Source: Cytauxzoon felis (lineage: Eukaryota > Apicomplexa > Aconoidasida > Piroplasmida > Theileriidae). From it: 64,000 nt of DNA. Of the stretch, positions 11,080-22,855 are shown in pieces. The stretch covers positions 1-64,000 of the forward strand of contig JAIQCW010000058.1 in NCBI GenBank assembly GCA_020283715.1. The letters are read 5' to 3'. The translations under genes were made by a program, and so were the position numbers. The stretch's first letter is position 1, and each line of letters starts with the position of its first letter. Below the pieces are notes generated by a model. It was not told where the DNA came from and did no database searches. It saw only the letters and a list, made by a program, of their open reading frames with translations.

Positions 11080-11931
11080 ATGCATATCCTTCCGTTTATC
11101 ATAATTATATTGTGTCAATACGCATCCATCGCAGCCAACAATACACCTATATCATTGGATATTAATACAAGGGAGGAAACAGATCTAGTTAAAGTAACTA
11201 AGAAAGAAGATGGTTGTATGGTGATATATAAGATTGAACCAAAGAATAAGTCTAAAATTGGTAAATTTGTGGATGGTAATAAAGTAATTTATGAACCTAA
11301 AGAAGATGAAAAGTTCAAATATGTCGAGGTTAAATCCAATAAAGCTACTGACTACGAACCTATGCTGGTATCCTTGTACTATTCACAACTTTGTTGCGGT
11401 AATGGTGAGGTAACTTACTTCCTCGTTGACAATGTGTGGAAAAGAGTTAGTGAAGGTGTTGTTCGATACATTACAAAACTCTTGAAAGAGGGTCAAAAAA
11501 TTGTAAGGGAAGTTGAATTTGGAGCATATGTTGCATATAGTAAGGAAAGGAAGAAAAAATATAGTGAGGTTGATGTAAGTAAAAAGGATAACATAACTGG
11601 AGTTACTAAGGAAGATGGTAAAGAAGGTAACATAGAAACGTGTAAATATAAAGTAAATGATGGTTTTGTAATATTCCAAGTTAAAGATGGAAGTAACCCA
11701 ATCTGGAAGTGGGAAGATTATGTATGTGGATGTTATGAAGTAAAGGTTTATCCTAAACTTAATCCAGTTCTGGTTGTATTGACTGTAAAATATATTAAAG
11801 AGGCTAAAATTTTATATTATAATAAAGTGAGTCAGACCAATTTCGCTGAAATTCAAAAGGTACAATTTGATGCAAAGTTGAATGAATTGAAGGAGAAGAA
11901 CAAGAACTATAACAACAATAATAATAACTAA
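11080..11931 (+). CDS. Secreted FAINT (DUF529)-domain protein 1
   Basis: A 283-residue protein starting with a clear signal peptide (hydrophobic residues 3-20, ending near ASIAANN). The mature start PISLDINTREE is the usual opening of piroplasm FAINT proteins. Two units are seen, each with a hydrophobic strand, an Ile/Val-Trp or Val-Ile-Tyr turn (VIYEPKEDEKF; PIWKWEDYVC) and a Cys-x-Cys area. The protein is Lys-rich and ends in poly-Asn. There is no membrane anchor, so secretion into the host cell or parasitophorous space is plausible from the family; the role is unknown. Codon use is less AT-extreme than in neighbouring genes, consistent with a younger family member. Confidence 0.8.
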   Translation: MHILPFIIIILCQYASIAANNTPISLDINTREETDLVKVTKKEDGCMVIYKIEPKNKSKIGKFVDGNKVIYEPKEDEKFKYVEVKSNKATDYEPMLVSLYYSQLCCGNGEVTYFLVDNVWKRVSEGVVRYITKLLKEGQKIVREVEFGAYVAYSKERKKKYSEVDVSKKDNITGVTKEDGKEGNIETCKYKVNDGFVIFQVKDGSNPIWKWEDYVCGCYEVKVYPKLNPVLVVLTVKYIKEAKILYYNKVSQTNFAEIQKVQFDAKLNELKEKNKNYNNNNNN

Positions 11932-11984
11932 TGTAGTCGAGGTAATACATAGAACCTCATGTTGTAAATTAATAATGTAAATTC

Positions 11985-12360
11985 AATATACAGACAAAGT
12001 GGGGAATTCCCATGATTTAAAAACACTCGATATCGTAGTTAATGCCAAAACTAGGCAAATCTAATTTTAATTAACTGTATCTAATCATTTATAACTGAAG
12101 TATATCATTATAATAATATTATGAAGTATATATAATTAGTATTATTATATGTATTATATAGTTGCTGTAGTATACTTCAGTTCATGTTAGTAGTTATATA
12201 GTATATATATTATTATAATTATTAATACGAATACATATATACCTTTATATAACTATATATCATCCTTCAATTATATTAATGTATGAGTATATATTATATT
12301 AAGAGAGATATCCTCAATAGACATTAATATTGTAGTGGAAATGGTGTTTTTTATCCCGAC
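11985..12360 (+). repeat. AT-rich repeat family C
   Basis: Shares long similarity with 32800-33090 and with the reverse of 25650-25930 (AACTATATATCATCCTTCAA, AAGAGAGATATC, GTGTTTTTTATCCCGACA), and in its left part with about 590-790. It abuts a modular element at 12380, as the other copies do. Confidence 0.75.
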
Positions 12361-12379
12361 AACCCGATATTACCCCATC

Positions 12380-12732
12380 TTCTCCACTTGAGGTCTTGCC
12401 AAAAAATTCATCTCCAACCTCATCCTTCGTCTTGCAGACAGCTTCTCTATTTATCTATCTCTAAAGAGTATAGCCACTCCCAGAGATCGTGGTGAAGTTA
12501 GTGATGGATCATCCATCATGGGAATGATGGAAGATGGTGCTAAGGATGTGTTGGATGTAACCTCAAGTGGAATTAAGTGTAGTACTGAACCTCGAGTGGA
12601 ACCCGTAGCTGATCTCAGGGAAGCGAAGGGGGAAGTAAATAAGGAAGCCACCACGGCGAGTGGAAGAAGAGTAGGATTAGACCTCAGGTAGAAGCCTAGT
12701 GGAAGAAGAGTTGGATTATACCTCGAGTGGAT
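12380..12732 (+). repeat. Modular element after family-C copy
   Basis: Tip, Q arm, H, D, V, reversed P arm, tip. It lies downstream of the FAINT gene on the opposite strand. Confidence 0.9.
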
Positions 12733-12801
12733 CTGACTGATAATGTAAATATTGTTCATGTGATGAGATTAATCTGTGTATTTTTACATGTATTAAAACA
12801 A

Positions 12802-14577
12802 TTAAAGTTCATCTACTTGTTCTATTAGTTGATATTGATGATTGAATTCTTCTTCATCAATGAGTGACCATGTTATATCATCTTTTTTCATAAAGTATAG
12901 ATTTGGATCACCTGGTTCATCCCATTTGATATATAGATGTAATAATATAGGTGTTTTATCACGATTAAGATGTATTTTAATATCTGTACATTTAGGTTCT
13001 TCATTACCATCCCATCCTGTACCTTCCCAGATGACATAATTATCATCTACAATTTGATGTATATAATGATCATCATTAGGTACAACATGACATATAAATT
13101 TATTATCTAAAATTTCATGTTTAAAATCAATATATGGTATATTATGTCTATTACTAATATCAATTACAGTTTCATTATCTAATCTTTTAATTAATCTAGC
13201 ATGTTCATCATGTGGTATATTATAAAAATCATCATCCATATATTTAAAATATAATTTATCACGATGTGGATCATTTAATATAATTTTAACTAATAATACA
13301 TTATTTTTTTTACGATGTACTAAACATACAATACAATAATCATTATCATTAGTAGTCCATAATATTTTATTATCACATTTTATAGTAATAATTCTAACAT
13401 GTCTATTAGCTAAATGTTTTGTTACAAGATTACCAACATATGTCATATAATATTTATGTTGTGTAAAATCATCACCTTCATTTATATCTAATATTCTTTC
13501 TGATTTTAATTCTTTTATTATTTTATTTATATCACCATGTTCTATAGTATACCATTTATTATTAATAGATTTTTTTAATATTGTATTTCTAATTACATTT
13601 GTATTAAATCTTTCTATTAATATTATTCTTATAATATTAGATTTAATATAACATATACATTTTATTAAATTTTCTTTATCTGTTTTACTTTTCCATATAC
13701 TATTACCATTTTGTAATAATTCTGTTATATATATATTATCTTTAGGTATAAATGATATACATCTTAAACCATCTGATACATATTTATTTATATTTGCATT
13801 TGGATTATCTATATCATCTGTTATTTCTAATATATTCTCATTTAATATTATATTACTCATTAATAAATATCCTTCATAATCTATATGTTTCCATGATTCA
13901 ATTATTCTACTTCTACATATATATATAGTATTATTATCATCTAATAATAATTCTAATAATTTATATTCTTCTCTTTTTATATAACATATACAATTCTTTA
14001 TATATCTATTATCATTATAATCACTAGACCATAAAACTATACCATTCAAATGTATTAATACTACCTTATCTAATGGTGATATATTATATACATATCTTTT
14101 ATTACCAAAATCTGTAGTCTTTATATCTATTATATTATTCTCATCCTTTAAATTCAATGATCGTATATTACTAGAATCAAAACGTTCCTCATACCATCTA
14201 TTATTACGTTCCTCATATTGATATAATTGACCATCTAAATCATCTTCAGATAATACATTAAATTCTATACATCTATTACGTCCATTAGTACCCAATACAA
14301 CACATATACAATACTCTTGCAATTTCTGCCTCCATATCACAGAATCACCATCCTTAATAATAGTAATAACCGCATCACCCAATGCTACATATACATTATA
14401 TGTTATACGATTCTCAATAAAGTTCAAACTCCTAATATATTCATTCCTTATAGATATATCCAATGTTATTGGTGTAGGTAAACAATATATAATATAATTT
14501 GCTAATAAAACAAATATATACATACCAAACATTATAAAATACATCAATTTATTATACATACTATTATACATTAACAA
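12802..14577 (-). CDS. Secreted multi-unit FAINT protein 2
   Basis: A 591-residue protein with an N-terminal hydrophobic segment (residues about 10-30, MYIFVLLANYIIYC), then TPITLDISIRN, the typical FAINT start. Five units of roughly 100 residues are spaced along the protein, each marked by a Trp turn: VIWRQ, IVLWSS, SIWKSK, ILWTT and VIWEG. The first, second, third and fifth are followed closely by a Cys pair or single Cys. No C-terminal anchor is seen. The gene is one uninterrupted exon. Function is unknown; FAINT repertoires in Theileria are linked to host interaction, which is inference here. Confidence 0.8.
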   Translation of the reverse strand: MLMYNSMYNKLMYFIMFGMYIFVLLANYIIYCLPTPITLDISIRNEYIRSLNFIENRITYNVYVALGDAVITIIKDGDSVIWRQKLQEYCICVVLGTNGRNRCIEFNVLSEDDLDGQLYQYEERNNRWYEERFDSSNIRSLNLKDENNIIDIKTTDFGNKRYVYNISPLDKVVLIHLNGIVLWSSDYNDNRYIKNCICYIKREEYKLLELLLDDNNTIYICRSRIIESWKHIDYEGYLLMSNIILNENILEITDDIDNPNANINKYVSDGLRCISFIPKDNIYITELLQNGNSIWKSKTDKENLIKCICYIKSNIIRIILIERFNTNVIRNTILKKSINNKWYTIEHGDINKIIKELKSERILDINEGDDFTQHKYYMTYVGNLVTKHLANRHVRIITIKCDNKILWTTNDNDYCIVCLVHRKKNNVLLVKIILNDPHRDKLYFKYMDDDFYNIPHDEHARLIKRLDNETVIDISNRHNIPYIDFKHEILDNKFICHVVPNDDHYIHQIVDDNYVIWEGTGWDGNEEPKCTDIKIHLNRDKTPILLHLYIKWDEPGDPNLYFMKKDDITWSLIDEEEFNHQYQLIEQVDEL

Positions 14578-14789
14578 TTTTCACAACTACATTAAAATAA
14601 TGCATTACCTAGATCTCCATCATAAAAGATGGGGACAAATAATAACAATCTCAACTCTAACCTCATCTATATATACAATAATATATATAACCATACATAT
14701 ATTATACAATAATAAAAGAACAAACAATATTACACCAAAGACAATCGTCTAAACATATATTCAACTCAAATTATGTTCCAGACAACTCT

Positions 14790-15055
14790 CCACATGAAGT
14801 CCAATCCTTATCTCCTTCGTCTTGCAGACAGCTTCTCTATTTATTTCCCCTTCCAGCTCCCATAGATCGCTTCCAGGTAGTCCACTTGAGGTTACATCCC
14901 ATACATCCTTAGCACCATCTTCCATCATTCCCATGATGGATGATCCATCACTACCTTCACCACGATCTCCGGGAGTGGCATTACTCTTTAGAGATAGGTA
15001 ATTGGAAGAGGCCTCCACGGCGAGTGGAAGAGAGTTGGAATGGACCTCAAGTGGT
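14790..15055 (-). repeat. Modular element upstream of FAINT gene 2
   Basis: Reversed copy with Q, V, D, H and P arms. The 85-codon open frame over it is element sequence. Confidence 0.9.
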
Positions 15056-15440
15056 GATCATTGTAGGTGGATAAGATGTGAATTAAATTGAGATAAAATT
15101 AAATATAATTATTGTAATTGATGTTTATAATTATTATGTATGGTTTATATAATTTTAGTAATTAGCTTATACTTTATAATGTTATTTTTATAAAAATTGT
15201 ATATAAATGTACCCCACTTTAAAAAAATAATAATAAATGATAGATATAATAAATTAAATCGATGGGATATATTTTAAATTAAATAACTTCATTAGATATG
15301 AATATAAATTAAATAAATAATGTATATTTAAAATATATGTTAAATTTAAATGTTGGGTATTTATGGTGTAAACCCCCTATTAGCCCGATGAGTAAGGAGG
15401 GTTAATATAATTATTGGGCGATTAAATAAAATATGAAAAA
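15056..15440. other. AT-rich intergenic stretch
   Basis: A/T-rich, with one G/C patch near 15360-15420. No gene or RNA is recognised. Confidence 0.4.
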
Positions 15441-17990
15441 TTATTTATTAACATGAAAGAATTCATATTGTTGACGTCCTCTACAAAATCTTGCAAGTCT
15501 CATATCATCAATTCTAAGTGTAATCCTTTTAGCATGATGTGAACATGCAGTAGATATTTCTAATATTCTAGTGATCTCATCCTCTGTAGCAGCTTGTAAA
15601 GCAGTTAATGCTTCTACTGTAAATTTAATTTGACCTTCCCCTTTATACCAAGATTGTGCTATCTCACGTACAACACGTGCAAAAATCGATCTAGGTATCA
15701 GTAAATGTGTTGATTTTTGATATGCTAAAATTTCACGTTCTATACGTGTAAGACCAGATTTACGTACAATTTTACCACGTGAATCTCTAGAGGGACCAAA
15801 TGTATAACCCTTTGGTATACGCACATCACCACTCTTATCAATAAACATCTTATCTGATGATTTATGTAACATCGAATTAACCCTATATCTTATAACTGCA
15901 TCTATCGCCTCCTGATTAGTTAAATTCCCCTTTCTATACTCTGATATAACTCGTGTGGGGGTTAATACTTTGGGGGGTTTTTTATGGACTTTTTTTGTGG
16001 GGGGTTTGAATAATGATATGGATGTATTATTTTCACTATCATTTTGAACATTATTTTTAGATGATTTATCAAGTGTCATAGATCTCTTATTAGTAGGTCC
16101 TGTTCTTCGGGGTTTAGGAGCTATTGGAGAGTCAGGGATTTTAGATGGAGCTTGGGTATCTTTAATATTTGTACCGAGAGATAATAAAGGGATATTAATA
16201 CCGTGATGAACCGGTTCAGAACCACTAGATGTAATAATAATAGGATCATCAGAGACCGTACCCCTCATATCATCACCTGATGTCATATGTACCTCTCCTC
16301 TTCCACCTGAGGTCCTGCCGTCAGCTCCTCTATTTACTTCCCCTTCCAGCTCCCGTGGATCGCTTCCAGGTAGTCCACTTGAGGTTACATCCTCACCTTC
16401 ACCTTTTCCACTCGCCGTGATGGCTTCTCTATTTACATCACTTCGACTCCCATAGATCGTCTCGGATTCTTCGCCACGATCTCCGGGAGTGGCTATACTC
16501 TTTAGAGATAGGTAAATAGAAGGGCTGTCTGCAAGACCAACCTCAGGTCTAGAACTACCTTCAGGACGAGGAGGTGTATTGGATGGGCCTATGTTCGAAC
16601 GTCTTGTAAAAGATGATTGACTTTCTGTGGATATACTACGTTTACTGGAGCTTGAAATTGAGCGTCTACTGGATGATACACTACTTCTACTAGATTTTTT
16701 TCCTGAAACTACTGTTGGTTTATCGGTACTACTCATCATTTCTCTTTCTAATTCTTCTGGATCTATTAGATGAAATCCTATTTTCTCATCATCATCTTGT
16801 TCAGATTTCTTTATACTTTTAATAGACGATTGACTTTTAGTAGTACTTGGTGACCCTTCTACCTTCTTCTTTCTCCTCCCTCTACTTGATGATGCCTTAG
16901 ACTTAGCTGTAGAAGGCTCACTACCAGATGATGAAGTAATTACTATAGGGTCATCATTATCTGATGGTAATTCATCACCAAAATCTAAAGGTTTAAATTT
17001 ACTACTACTAGATGATCTCAAACTTGCTCTATGATTATATGTACTAACCAATTGTGGTATAAAACCATCACATAATCTATCCATATAATCATCCTCATCA
17101 ATAGACATATTAGTCCTACTACCCAAACTACCATTCAATGATGATCTCTTATCACCATTAATACCAATCATATAATCCGGTACAGTCAATACATTACTAT
17201 TCAAATTAGATACATTTTCTACAACAGGACGACCATATATATCCAAAACTTTACCACGTACACCACAATTACCATATACACTACGTATCGGAGGAGGATA
17301 CAAAAATGAATCACTTACAATTTCATTCGAAGTCTTGTCAACTACACATTCCATTCCACTAGCCGTTCCACCTGAGGTCGTCCTGCCGTCAGCTTCTCTA
17401 TTTACTTCCCCCTTCGCTTCCCTGAGATCAGCTACGGGTTCCACTTGAGGTCCAGTCACTCTACTTCCGCCACGATCTCCGGGAGTGGCTCTACTCTTTA
17501 GAGATAGGTAATTAAAGGAGCTGTCTGCAAGACGACCTAGGGTGGAAGTGGAAGAAGAGTTGGATTGAACCTCGGTGGATGAGTTATCTGTAGGACGAGG
17601 AGATGTTGATTGAAATTTGGGTGGAGATATCCTACTTTTGTTGGAAGATGAGATTGTAATTCTTGATATGGTGTTATTGGTATAATATCGATTGGGTGTG
17701 GTGTTTATTAAATTTTTGTGATTAAATGTATTGAAAAATGTGGTTGTATAATTTTTGGTTATTGATTGTTTAGCGTTATTCATTAATTGATTAATGCTAG
17801 ACTTTAGATCATTGAAGGGTGTATTATCATCATCAATTGAAACATCTAGTCCTGTATCGTTTATATTATTACTGGGCTTTGGAGATGCACATGTGGTATT
17901 ATTAAATCCAAAATTATTAAAAACTGAATGTATACTATCATTAGGCTGTATAGACCTTGATATACTTGATGCAGATGATTTTATAATCAT
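15441..17990 (-). CDS. CENP-A/CenH3-like histone H3 variant with a giant N-terminal tail
   Basis: The last ~105 residues are a histone H3 fold: [15 protein letters not shown] (alpha-N), [28 protein letters not shown] (alpha-2), [19 protein letters not shown] and FCRGR (alpha-3). Loop 1 is longer than in canonical H3 ([12 protein letters not shown]), and residues at the H3 QDF..DLRF and DTNLCAIHAKRVT positions are substituted, which points to the centromeric variant. It should replace H3 in centromeric nucleosomes. The 849-residue frame puts about 740 residues before the fold, far more than the usual short CenH3 tail. They are Ser/Lys-rich and basic, with two in-frame elements at 17575-17352 and 16560-16300. 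A tail intron cannot be excluded, but no stop forces one. The start is the first ATG in the open frame. Confidence 0.75.
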   Translation of the reverse strand: MIIKSSASSISRSIQPNDSIHSVFNNFGFNNTTCASPKPSNNINDTGLDVSIDDDNTPFNDLKSSINQLMNNAKQSITKNYTTTFFNTFNHKNLINTTPNRYYTNNTISRITISSSNKSRISPPKFQSTSPRPTDNSSTEVQSNSSSTSTLGRLADSSFNYLSLKSRATPGDRGGSRVTGPQVEPVADLREAKGEVNREADGRTTSGGTASGMECVVDKTSNEIVSDSFLYPPPIRSVYGNCGVRGKVLDIYGRPVVENVSNLNSNVLTVPDYMIGINGDKRSSLNGSLGSRTNMSIDEDDYMDRLCDGFIPQLVSTYNHRASLRSSSSSKFKPLDFGDELPSDNDDPIVITSSSGSEPSTAKSKASSSRGRRKKKVEGSPSTTKSQSSIKSIKKSEQDDDEKIGFHLIDPEELEREMMSSTDKPTVVSGKKSSRSSVSSSRRSISSSSKRSISTESQSSFTRRSNIGPSNTPPRPEGSSRPEVGLADSPSIYLSLKSIATPGDRGEESETIYGSRSDVNREAITASGKGEGEDVTSSGLPGSDPRELEGEVNRGADGRTSGGRGEVHMTSGDDMRGTVSDDPIIITSSGSEPVHHGINIPLLSLGTNIKDTQAPSKIPDSPIAPKPRRTGPTNKRSMTLDKSSKNNVQNDSENNTSISLFKPPTKKVHKKPPKVLTPTRVISEYRKGNLTNQEAIDAVIRYRVNSMLHKSSDKMFIDKSGDVRIPKGYTFGPSRDSRGKIVRKSGLTRIEREILAYQKSTHLLIPRSIFARVVREIAQSWYKGEGQIKFTVEALTALQAATEDEITRILEISTACSHHAKRITLRIDDMRLARFCRGRQQYEFFHVNK
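16300..16560 (-). repeat. Modular element, in frame inside CENP-A-like gene (second copy)
   Basis: Runs in the sense of the gene: Q, H, an unusual V variant (GAGTCGAAGTGATG...), P, V and R. It encodes [14 protein letters not shown] and [11 protein letters not shown]. Confidence 0.88.
17352..17575 (-). repeat. Modular element, in frame inside CENP-A-like gene (first copy)
   Basis: Runs in the sense of the gene: Q arm, H, V, R. It encodes [15 protein letters not shown] and [11 protein letters not shown]. Confidence 0.9.
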
Positions 17991-17999
17991 ATTATTTAT

Positions 18000-18338
18000 A
18001 CTATTTGAGATATCTAATGTATTTGATGGATAATGGCCTGTAGTTACACTAAGATATCCGCACCTTAATATAAATTTATTTTATAATATATAAAAACTCA
18101 CTTTGGTGTATGATTATCATCCATATTTATATATTAAAATATTATAAAACATTACACATATAGATTTTGTATACTACATATAGGTCATTTATATACCTAC
18201 GTATACCCTTAGCCTTGTAAGATATATCCAAACCCCATGACAAAACTGCACATTAAAAAAATTTAAATTTAACACGATTTATAACAGAATTCTGACTTGA
18301 CGTCAATATTTTTTAAATCTATTTATTTTTTATTGAAA
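18000..18338. other. Divergent intergenic region between CENP-A-like gene and COX5B
   Basis: About 340 bp between two gene starts that face apart, so it probably holds both promoters. No element copy is present and no motif can be named. Confidence 0.45.
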
Positions 18339-19907
18339 ATGATTAATTTAAAAATCTATCGCAATATACATAACCATTTTGGACAAAATTTAAAATACAT
18401 GTTCAACAACATCAGTATACGTAATTATGTACATTTTCAAAGAGCAAAACCACATGAATTTGAATTACCATTAGATACAATGCCTAAAGATATAGATACC
18501 CTTATGAAGACAGATCCACAAAAAATGGATTATTTCGGTAGCTATTGGTATTGGAGAATACGTGGAGAATCTACCCTCATGAATACAGATGATCTACCAA
18601 AAAAATCATATAAACAATTAGCTAAAGATCTAGGAATGCAAGTAGTATCCGAACCATCAGAACATATGCTTGGTCTACTAGAATTATACGAATACCTCAA
18701 AACCTCACCATTTGTAGGACCATTCGGTACCATCAAAAATCCAGTACTAGTACCAAGCGTACTCACAGAAAGGTATGTTTATATAGATGAAACATAATGA
18801 TTGCTCTACCTGAGGTTACCTCTACCGTTGGTCCAACATCTAATCCACTTGGCGTTCCACCTGAGGTTACAACCACTGTTCCCACTGCCGTGGCGGCTTC
18901 TTCTATTTACCTATCTCTAAAGAGTAAAGCCACTCCCAGAGATTGTGGTGAAGGTAGTACTAGACCTCGAGTGGAACCCGTAGCTGATCTCAGGGAAGCG
19001 GAGGGGGAGGTAAATAGAGAAGCTGTCTGCAAGACGACCTCAGGTATAATATTGGTGTTGAATGATGATTGATATTTATGATTTTGTTATATTGATATTA
19101 TAGGGTTGTTGGATGTACTGGTGGTTCTGGTGATCATGAGCATGTTCCATTATGGTTTAGATGTCGTGAGGGATTTTTATATAGATGTGGTGAATGTGAT
19201 CAAATATTTATGTTAGTACGTGTACTTTATTCATTACCTGATGGTGAAGATCCATTCCCAGCTGATCCTGATGTTGATGATGTATTTAACCCAGATATCA
19301 TCGCCAAAGGCCAATTCCAATGGAATACTGGAGACTATGTACAATGGCCAGTAGGTAATGCCACATATAAACAACTCTTCCTACAAGGTACGTTGTCATA
19401 TCATACACCTAAGAATGAAGCAATCAACAATTACATATCAATGACTTCCATTCGAAGTCTAATCGTGCTCTCCTTTCCACCTTTCCTTCGTCTTGCAGAC
19501 AGCTCTTCACCCGAGGTCCAATCCGCATCTCCTTCTCTTGCAGAGAGCTCTTCTATTTAACTATCTCTAAAGAGTAAAGCCACTCCCAGAGATCGTGGCG
19601 AAGGTAGAGTAGAAGGTAGTGATGGAAGTGGAGTACCCGCAGCTGATCTCAGGGAAGCGGAGGGGGAAGTAAATAGAGAAGGCCTCCACGGCGAGTGGAA
19701 CACTGGTTGTAACATCAGGCGGAGGAGAGATGTAGTAGATTGTACCTCATTATCGGTTTCCTTCCTTCATTAATTATATTTTTTTTGGGTGATTATATAT
19801 ATCCTTTAGGTAAATGGGGAAATCCAGTACCAAGTTACGACGTTGATACTAGTGAGACGGTCGATGGTTTACCACTTGAGGAGCACAAGAAATATTCTCA
19901 ATTATAA
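18339..19907 (+). CDS. COX5B: Cytochrome c oxidase subunit Vb (COX5B)
   Basis: Nuclear-encoded, zinc-binding subunit of mitochondrial complex IV. Exons 18339-18772, 19104-19387 and 19810-19907 join cleanly (phases 2 and 1) to 271 residues. The zinc region is [19 protein letters not shown] followed by [13 protein letters not shown], matching the COX5B pattern of Cys/His ligands ending in C-x-x-C. The N-terminal ~45 residues are basic and hydroxylated, consistent with a mitochondrial presequence. A ~100-residue N-terminal extension is typical of apicomplexan versions. Both introns (331 and 422 bp) carry forward modular elements. The start at 18339 is the first ATG; the frame is open further upstream without one. 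Confidence 0.9.
18806..19050 (+). repeat. Modular element in COX5B intron 1
   Basis: Two left tips, P-like arm, H, V, Q arm, right tip ACCTCAGGT. Confidence 0.9.
19463..19745 (+). repeat. Modular element in COX5B intron 2
   Basis: Q arm, second Q-like arm, H, V, reversed P arm and a tip-like end. Confidence 0.9.
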
Positions 19908-19966
19908 TATTTATTTATTAATTAAATATATTATTTATATATATATCCAAGTGTGTAAGATGTAGG

Positions 19967-21082
19967 ATGTATTGGAAGAGATGTTTGAAGAAGCGTCATT
20001 GGGAAATATTAAAGGGAGAGCTTATTGATTTTTTTAGAGTAGAATCACGTTCTACAGAGGTTAATATAGATGTATTAGAATGGCCTAGATTTGTACAGAA
20101 GGAAATATTATGGGATCAAGGATTAATTCCAGCATTAATAAGTGATTATGGACCATTATATAAAATTTGTATAAAGAAAGATATTATTCATCCATTAGCA
20201 TTTGATGAAGATTATGGACATTTGAGTTATTTATTTACTGGACGTTTATATAATTTAAATTTTAAAAATACAATCGAACGATGTCTTATCGCACATGTAC
20301 AAGCAGATCCATTAGAAAAAAATGTCTACTTTATCAAATTCAAAAGACATCTTGAAGGATATATTTCAGAAGTCAATATACCATGCACACTCACCGGACT
20401 ACTCGCTTCACCCGCATATCTCAAAGGTTTGTATATATAACGAAGACTCTCCACCTGAGGTCCAATCCAACTCTCTTCCTCTTCAGACAACCCTACACCC
20501 GAGGTTACAATCCACCTTTCCTTCGTCCTGCCGTCAGCTCTTCCAATTACCTATCTCTAAAGAGTAAAGCCACTCCCAGAGATCGTGGCAGTAAAGAGGG
20601 TTGTGTTGTAACCTCAAGTGGAACCCGTAGCTGATCTCAGGGAAGCGGAGGGACAACTAAATAGAGAAGCTGACGGCAGGACGAAAGAGGTGGATTGGAC
20701 CTCAGGTGGAACGACGAATGGAAGACATGAGATTGATATATATATTACAGGTTATCATGTGGAGTTGATGATGCCTACGATAAGGTGTGAGGTGGTGGGT
20801 AGTAGTATTCCGCCACCATTTCAGATAGATGTATCGAATTTGGATTATATTGCTCCATATAATTCAATATATTTGAATGATATATTGGATTTATTACCAA
20901 AAGATGAATCAGTATTATTCCATAGATCATATAATTTAAATACACAAGAAGTTGTTTGTACTTATGCACCCGGTTCTATACCTGAACAACCATTACCAGC
21001 AAATTTCATCGATCGCAATTTCATCAATAAAAAAGGTAATAAAATACATCTCACATATAAAGGCTTCTGGCCAAAACAATAA
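19967..21082 (+). CDS. Organellar ribosomal protein bL25 (CTC/TL5 type)
   Basis: Large-subunit 5S-rRNA-binding protein of the mitochondrion or apicoplast. Exons 19967-20426 and 20751-21082 join in phase 1 to 263 residues. The N-terminal domain has the bL25 sequence of ideas: DQGLIPALISDYG, NLNFKNTIERCLIAHVQADP and VYFIKFKRH. The C-terminal beta domain shows PCTLTGLLASPAYLKG, PPPFQIDVSNL and the late EVVCTYAP strand. It starts 60 bp after the COX5B stop on the same strand. No obvious targeting peptide precedes MYWKRCLKKRHWEIL, so an upstream leader exon is possible. Its 324-bp intron holds a forward element. Confidence 0.75.
20448..20720 (+). repeat. Modular element in bL25 intron
   Basis: Tip, Q-like and R arms, H, V, R arm, right tip. 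Confidence 0.9.
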
Positions 21083-21138
21083 CTCAATCTCATAACAATA
21101 AATCCATATTATATGCAAATTCTACCCTTGTACCAACC

Positions 21139-21595
21139 ATTCCACCAGAGGTTCAATCCAACTCTTATTCCCACCTTCCATTTTTTCGTCTTGCAGACAG
21201 CTTCTCTATTTACTTCCCCCTTCGCTTCCATGAGATCAGCTACGGGTACTCCACTTGAGGTTACATCCTCCGTTCTAGATGTAGGATTATGGGGATAAAT
21301 GTAGGGTATATTACAATCATGGGGTTTATTATCTGTATTATCGTCTTGTAATTTAGATAATGGGGCAAATTTGGATTATGGTGTTTATTATCCCCATATA
21401 ACCCCATTAACTTGAGGTCCAATCCATACCTCTTCACCACCACGATCTCTGGGAGTGGCTCTACTCTTTAGAGATAGGTAATTGGAAGAGGGCTCCACGC
21501 CGAGTGGAACACTGGTTGTAACCTCAGGTGGAACGGCGAGTGGGAAGAGAGATTGGAGTGGAATGAAGAGGTGGATTGGACCTCGAGTGGAGCTG
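21139..21595 (-). repeat. Modular element with a distinct internal core
   Basis: Left part has tip, Q and reversed V; right part has reversed H, reversed P and repeated tips. Between them (about 21275-21405) is an AT-rich core with GATTATGGGGATAAATG and its near-inverse TTTATTATCCCCATATAACC, so the core itself is an imperfect inverted repeat. Confidence 0.8.
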
Positions 21596-21652
21596 ATTAT
21601 TATATATTATATATTAATTTTATATTATTGAGGTATATTATTTTTTTTAGTT

Positions 21653-22144
21653 TTATTGTGCTTCATATTCGAGTTCTCTTACTAGTTGAGCTAAGAAAGT
21701 GATATTTGGGTGATTGAATGTTCTAGGTGTCATACGATCTTTGGCGTAATGTTTAATGTATACAAATGCTGATATTTCATCTACAAGTACATATTGATTA
21801 TTTGGTGAACATCTAAATGCCAATATTTCTTCTGCACCATTAGGTTTTTTAATTGTTAATATAATAAATTCAATAACTCTATGTTCTTCACTTATGAATG
21901 AAAGGTATGATTGTAAGATATCATTACCTTCTCTTTGCCATATTGTTTCATTATTAATGAGTACATTTACGATATCATTACCTTCAATAGGTAGACCTAC
22001 TGTAATATGAAGGTCACAGTAATTATATTTTAAAATTGTATAGATGGTTGGATCTTCTACATCAGGATTAAATGTAACATCATCACATTTACAATCTCTT
22101 GTTAAGATCGTTACATAACAGAACAATATTAAAATAGATTTCAT
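21653..22144 (-). CDS. Small secreted FAINT-like protein 3
   Basis: A 163-residue single-exon protein. Residues 1-19 form a signal peptide (MKSILILFCYVTILTRDCKC). The rest is one FAINT-like unit with strands around YCDLHITVGLPIEGND, the turn ETIWQREGND and a Cys (FRCSPNNQYVLVDE). It lacks the poly-Asn or Lys-rich tail of its relative at 11080. There is no membrane anchor, and secretion is inferred from the signal peptide only. Confidence 0.7.
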   Translation of the reverse strand: MKSILILFCYVTILTRDCKCDDVTFNPDVEDPTIYTILKYNYCDLHITVGLPIEGNDIVNVLINNETIWQREGNDILQSYLSFISEEHRVIEFIILTIKKPNGAEEILAFRCSPNNQYVLVDEISAFVYIKHYAKDRMTPRTFNHPNITFLAQLVRELEYEAQ

Positions 22145-22514
22145 TTTGATAAATCTATTATTATTGAATTGAATTTTTTTAAAAAAATACTTTTATGATG
22201 GGGTATCTAAGAAAATTTTTAAAAATGTCTCAATTTGATGAATAAAAAAATTCATCTAACGTTATAAAATTAAAATTAATTAATAATACTTTAATATATT
22301 ATGCACTATTAATTTATTATATAATAAGATCTATTTATATATAAATCTTGTCTAATTCCCACATCATTCAGTAGTAATAATATAAACTGCATGTTAATAG
22401 ATCATCAAACAATTATAACAAATAATATATACAGGAACATTATTCATACAATGTATTACTACTACCAACTATTTTTTTAACATCAACTTCAATACTAGAG
22501 TCATTCCAATCGCA
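22145..22514. other. AT-rich upstream region of FAINT gene 3
   Basis: Low-complexity; nothing recognised. Confidence 0.4.
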
Positions 22515-22855
22515 TCCACCTGAGGTTACAACCACCGTTGGTCTTGCAGACAGCTCTTCTAATTACCTATCTCTAAAGAGTACAGCCACTCCCGGAGATC
22601 GTGGCAGTGTTAACCCGGAAGAACAGGAAATGTCTACCCGTAAGATAGTAGACGATAAACCCCTAAGAACAGGAAATCTACCCGGAGGAACAAAAAATAT
22701 GTTAACCCGGAAGAACTGGAAGTTAGAGATGTAACCTCAAGTGGAACCTGGAAGCGATCTACGGGAGCTGGAGGGGGAAGTAAATAGAGAAGGCTCCACG
22801 GCGAGTGGAAGACAAGTTGGTAACATCAGGTGGATTGGACCTCAGGTGGAACAGT
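22515..22855 (+). repeat. Modular element carrying module G
   Basis: Tip, Q arm, H, then three reversed G units (AACCCGGAAGAACAGGAAAT and variants, 22612-22730), V variant, P arm, tip. Confidence 0.9.

Noticed and set aside
11383..11679. 98-codon minus-strand frame inside FAINT gene 1
   Set aside because: Phe/Ile-rich shadow of the Lys/Asn-rich coding strand.
14761..15018. 85-codon minus-strand frame
   Set aside because: Purely element modules (YLSLKSNATPGDRG and DGSSIMGMMEDG); there is no flanking unique coding sequence.
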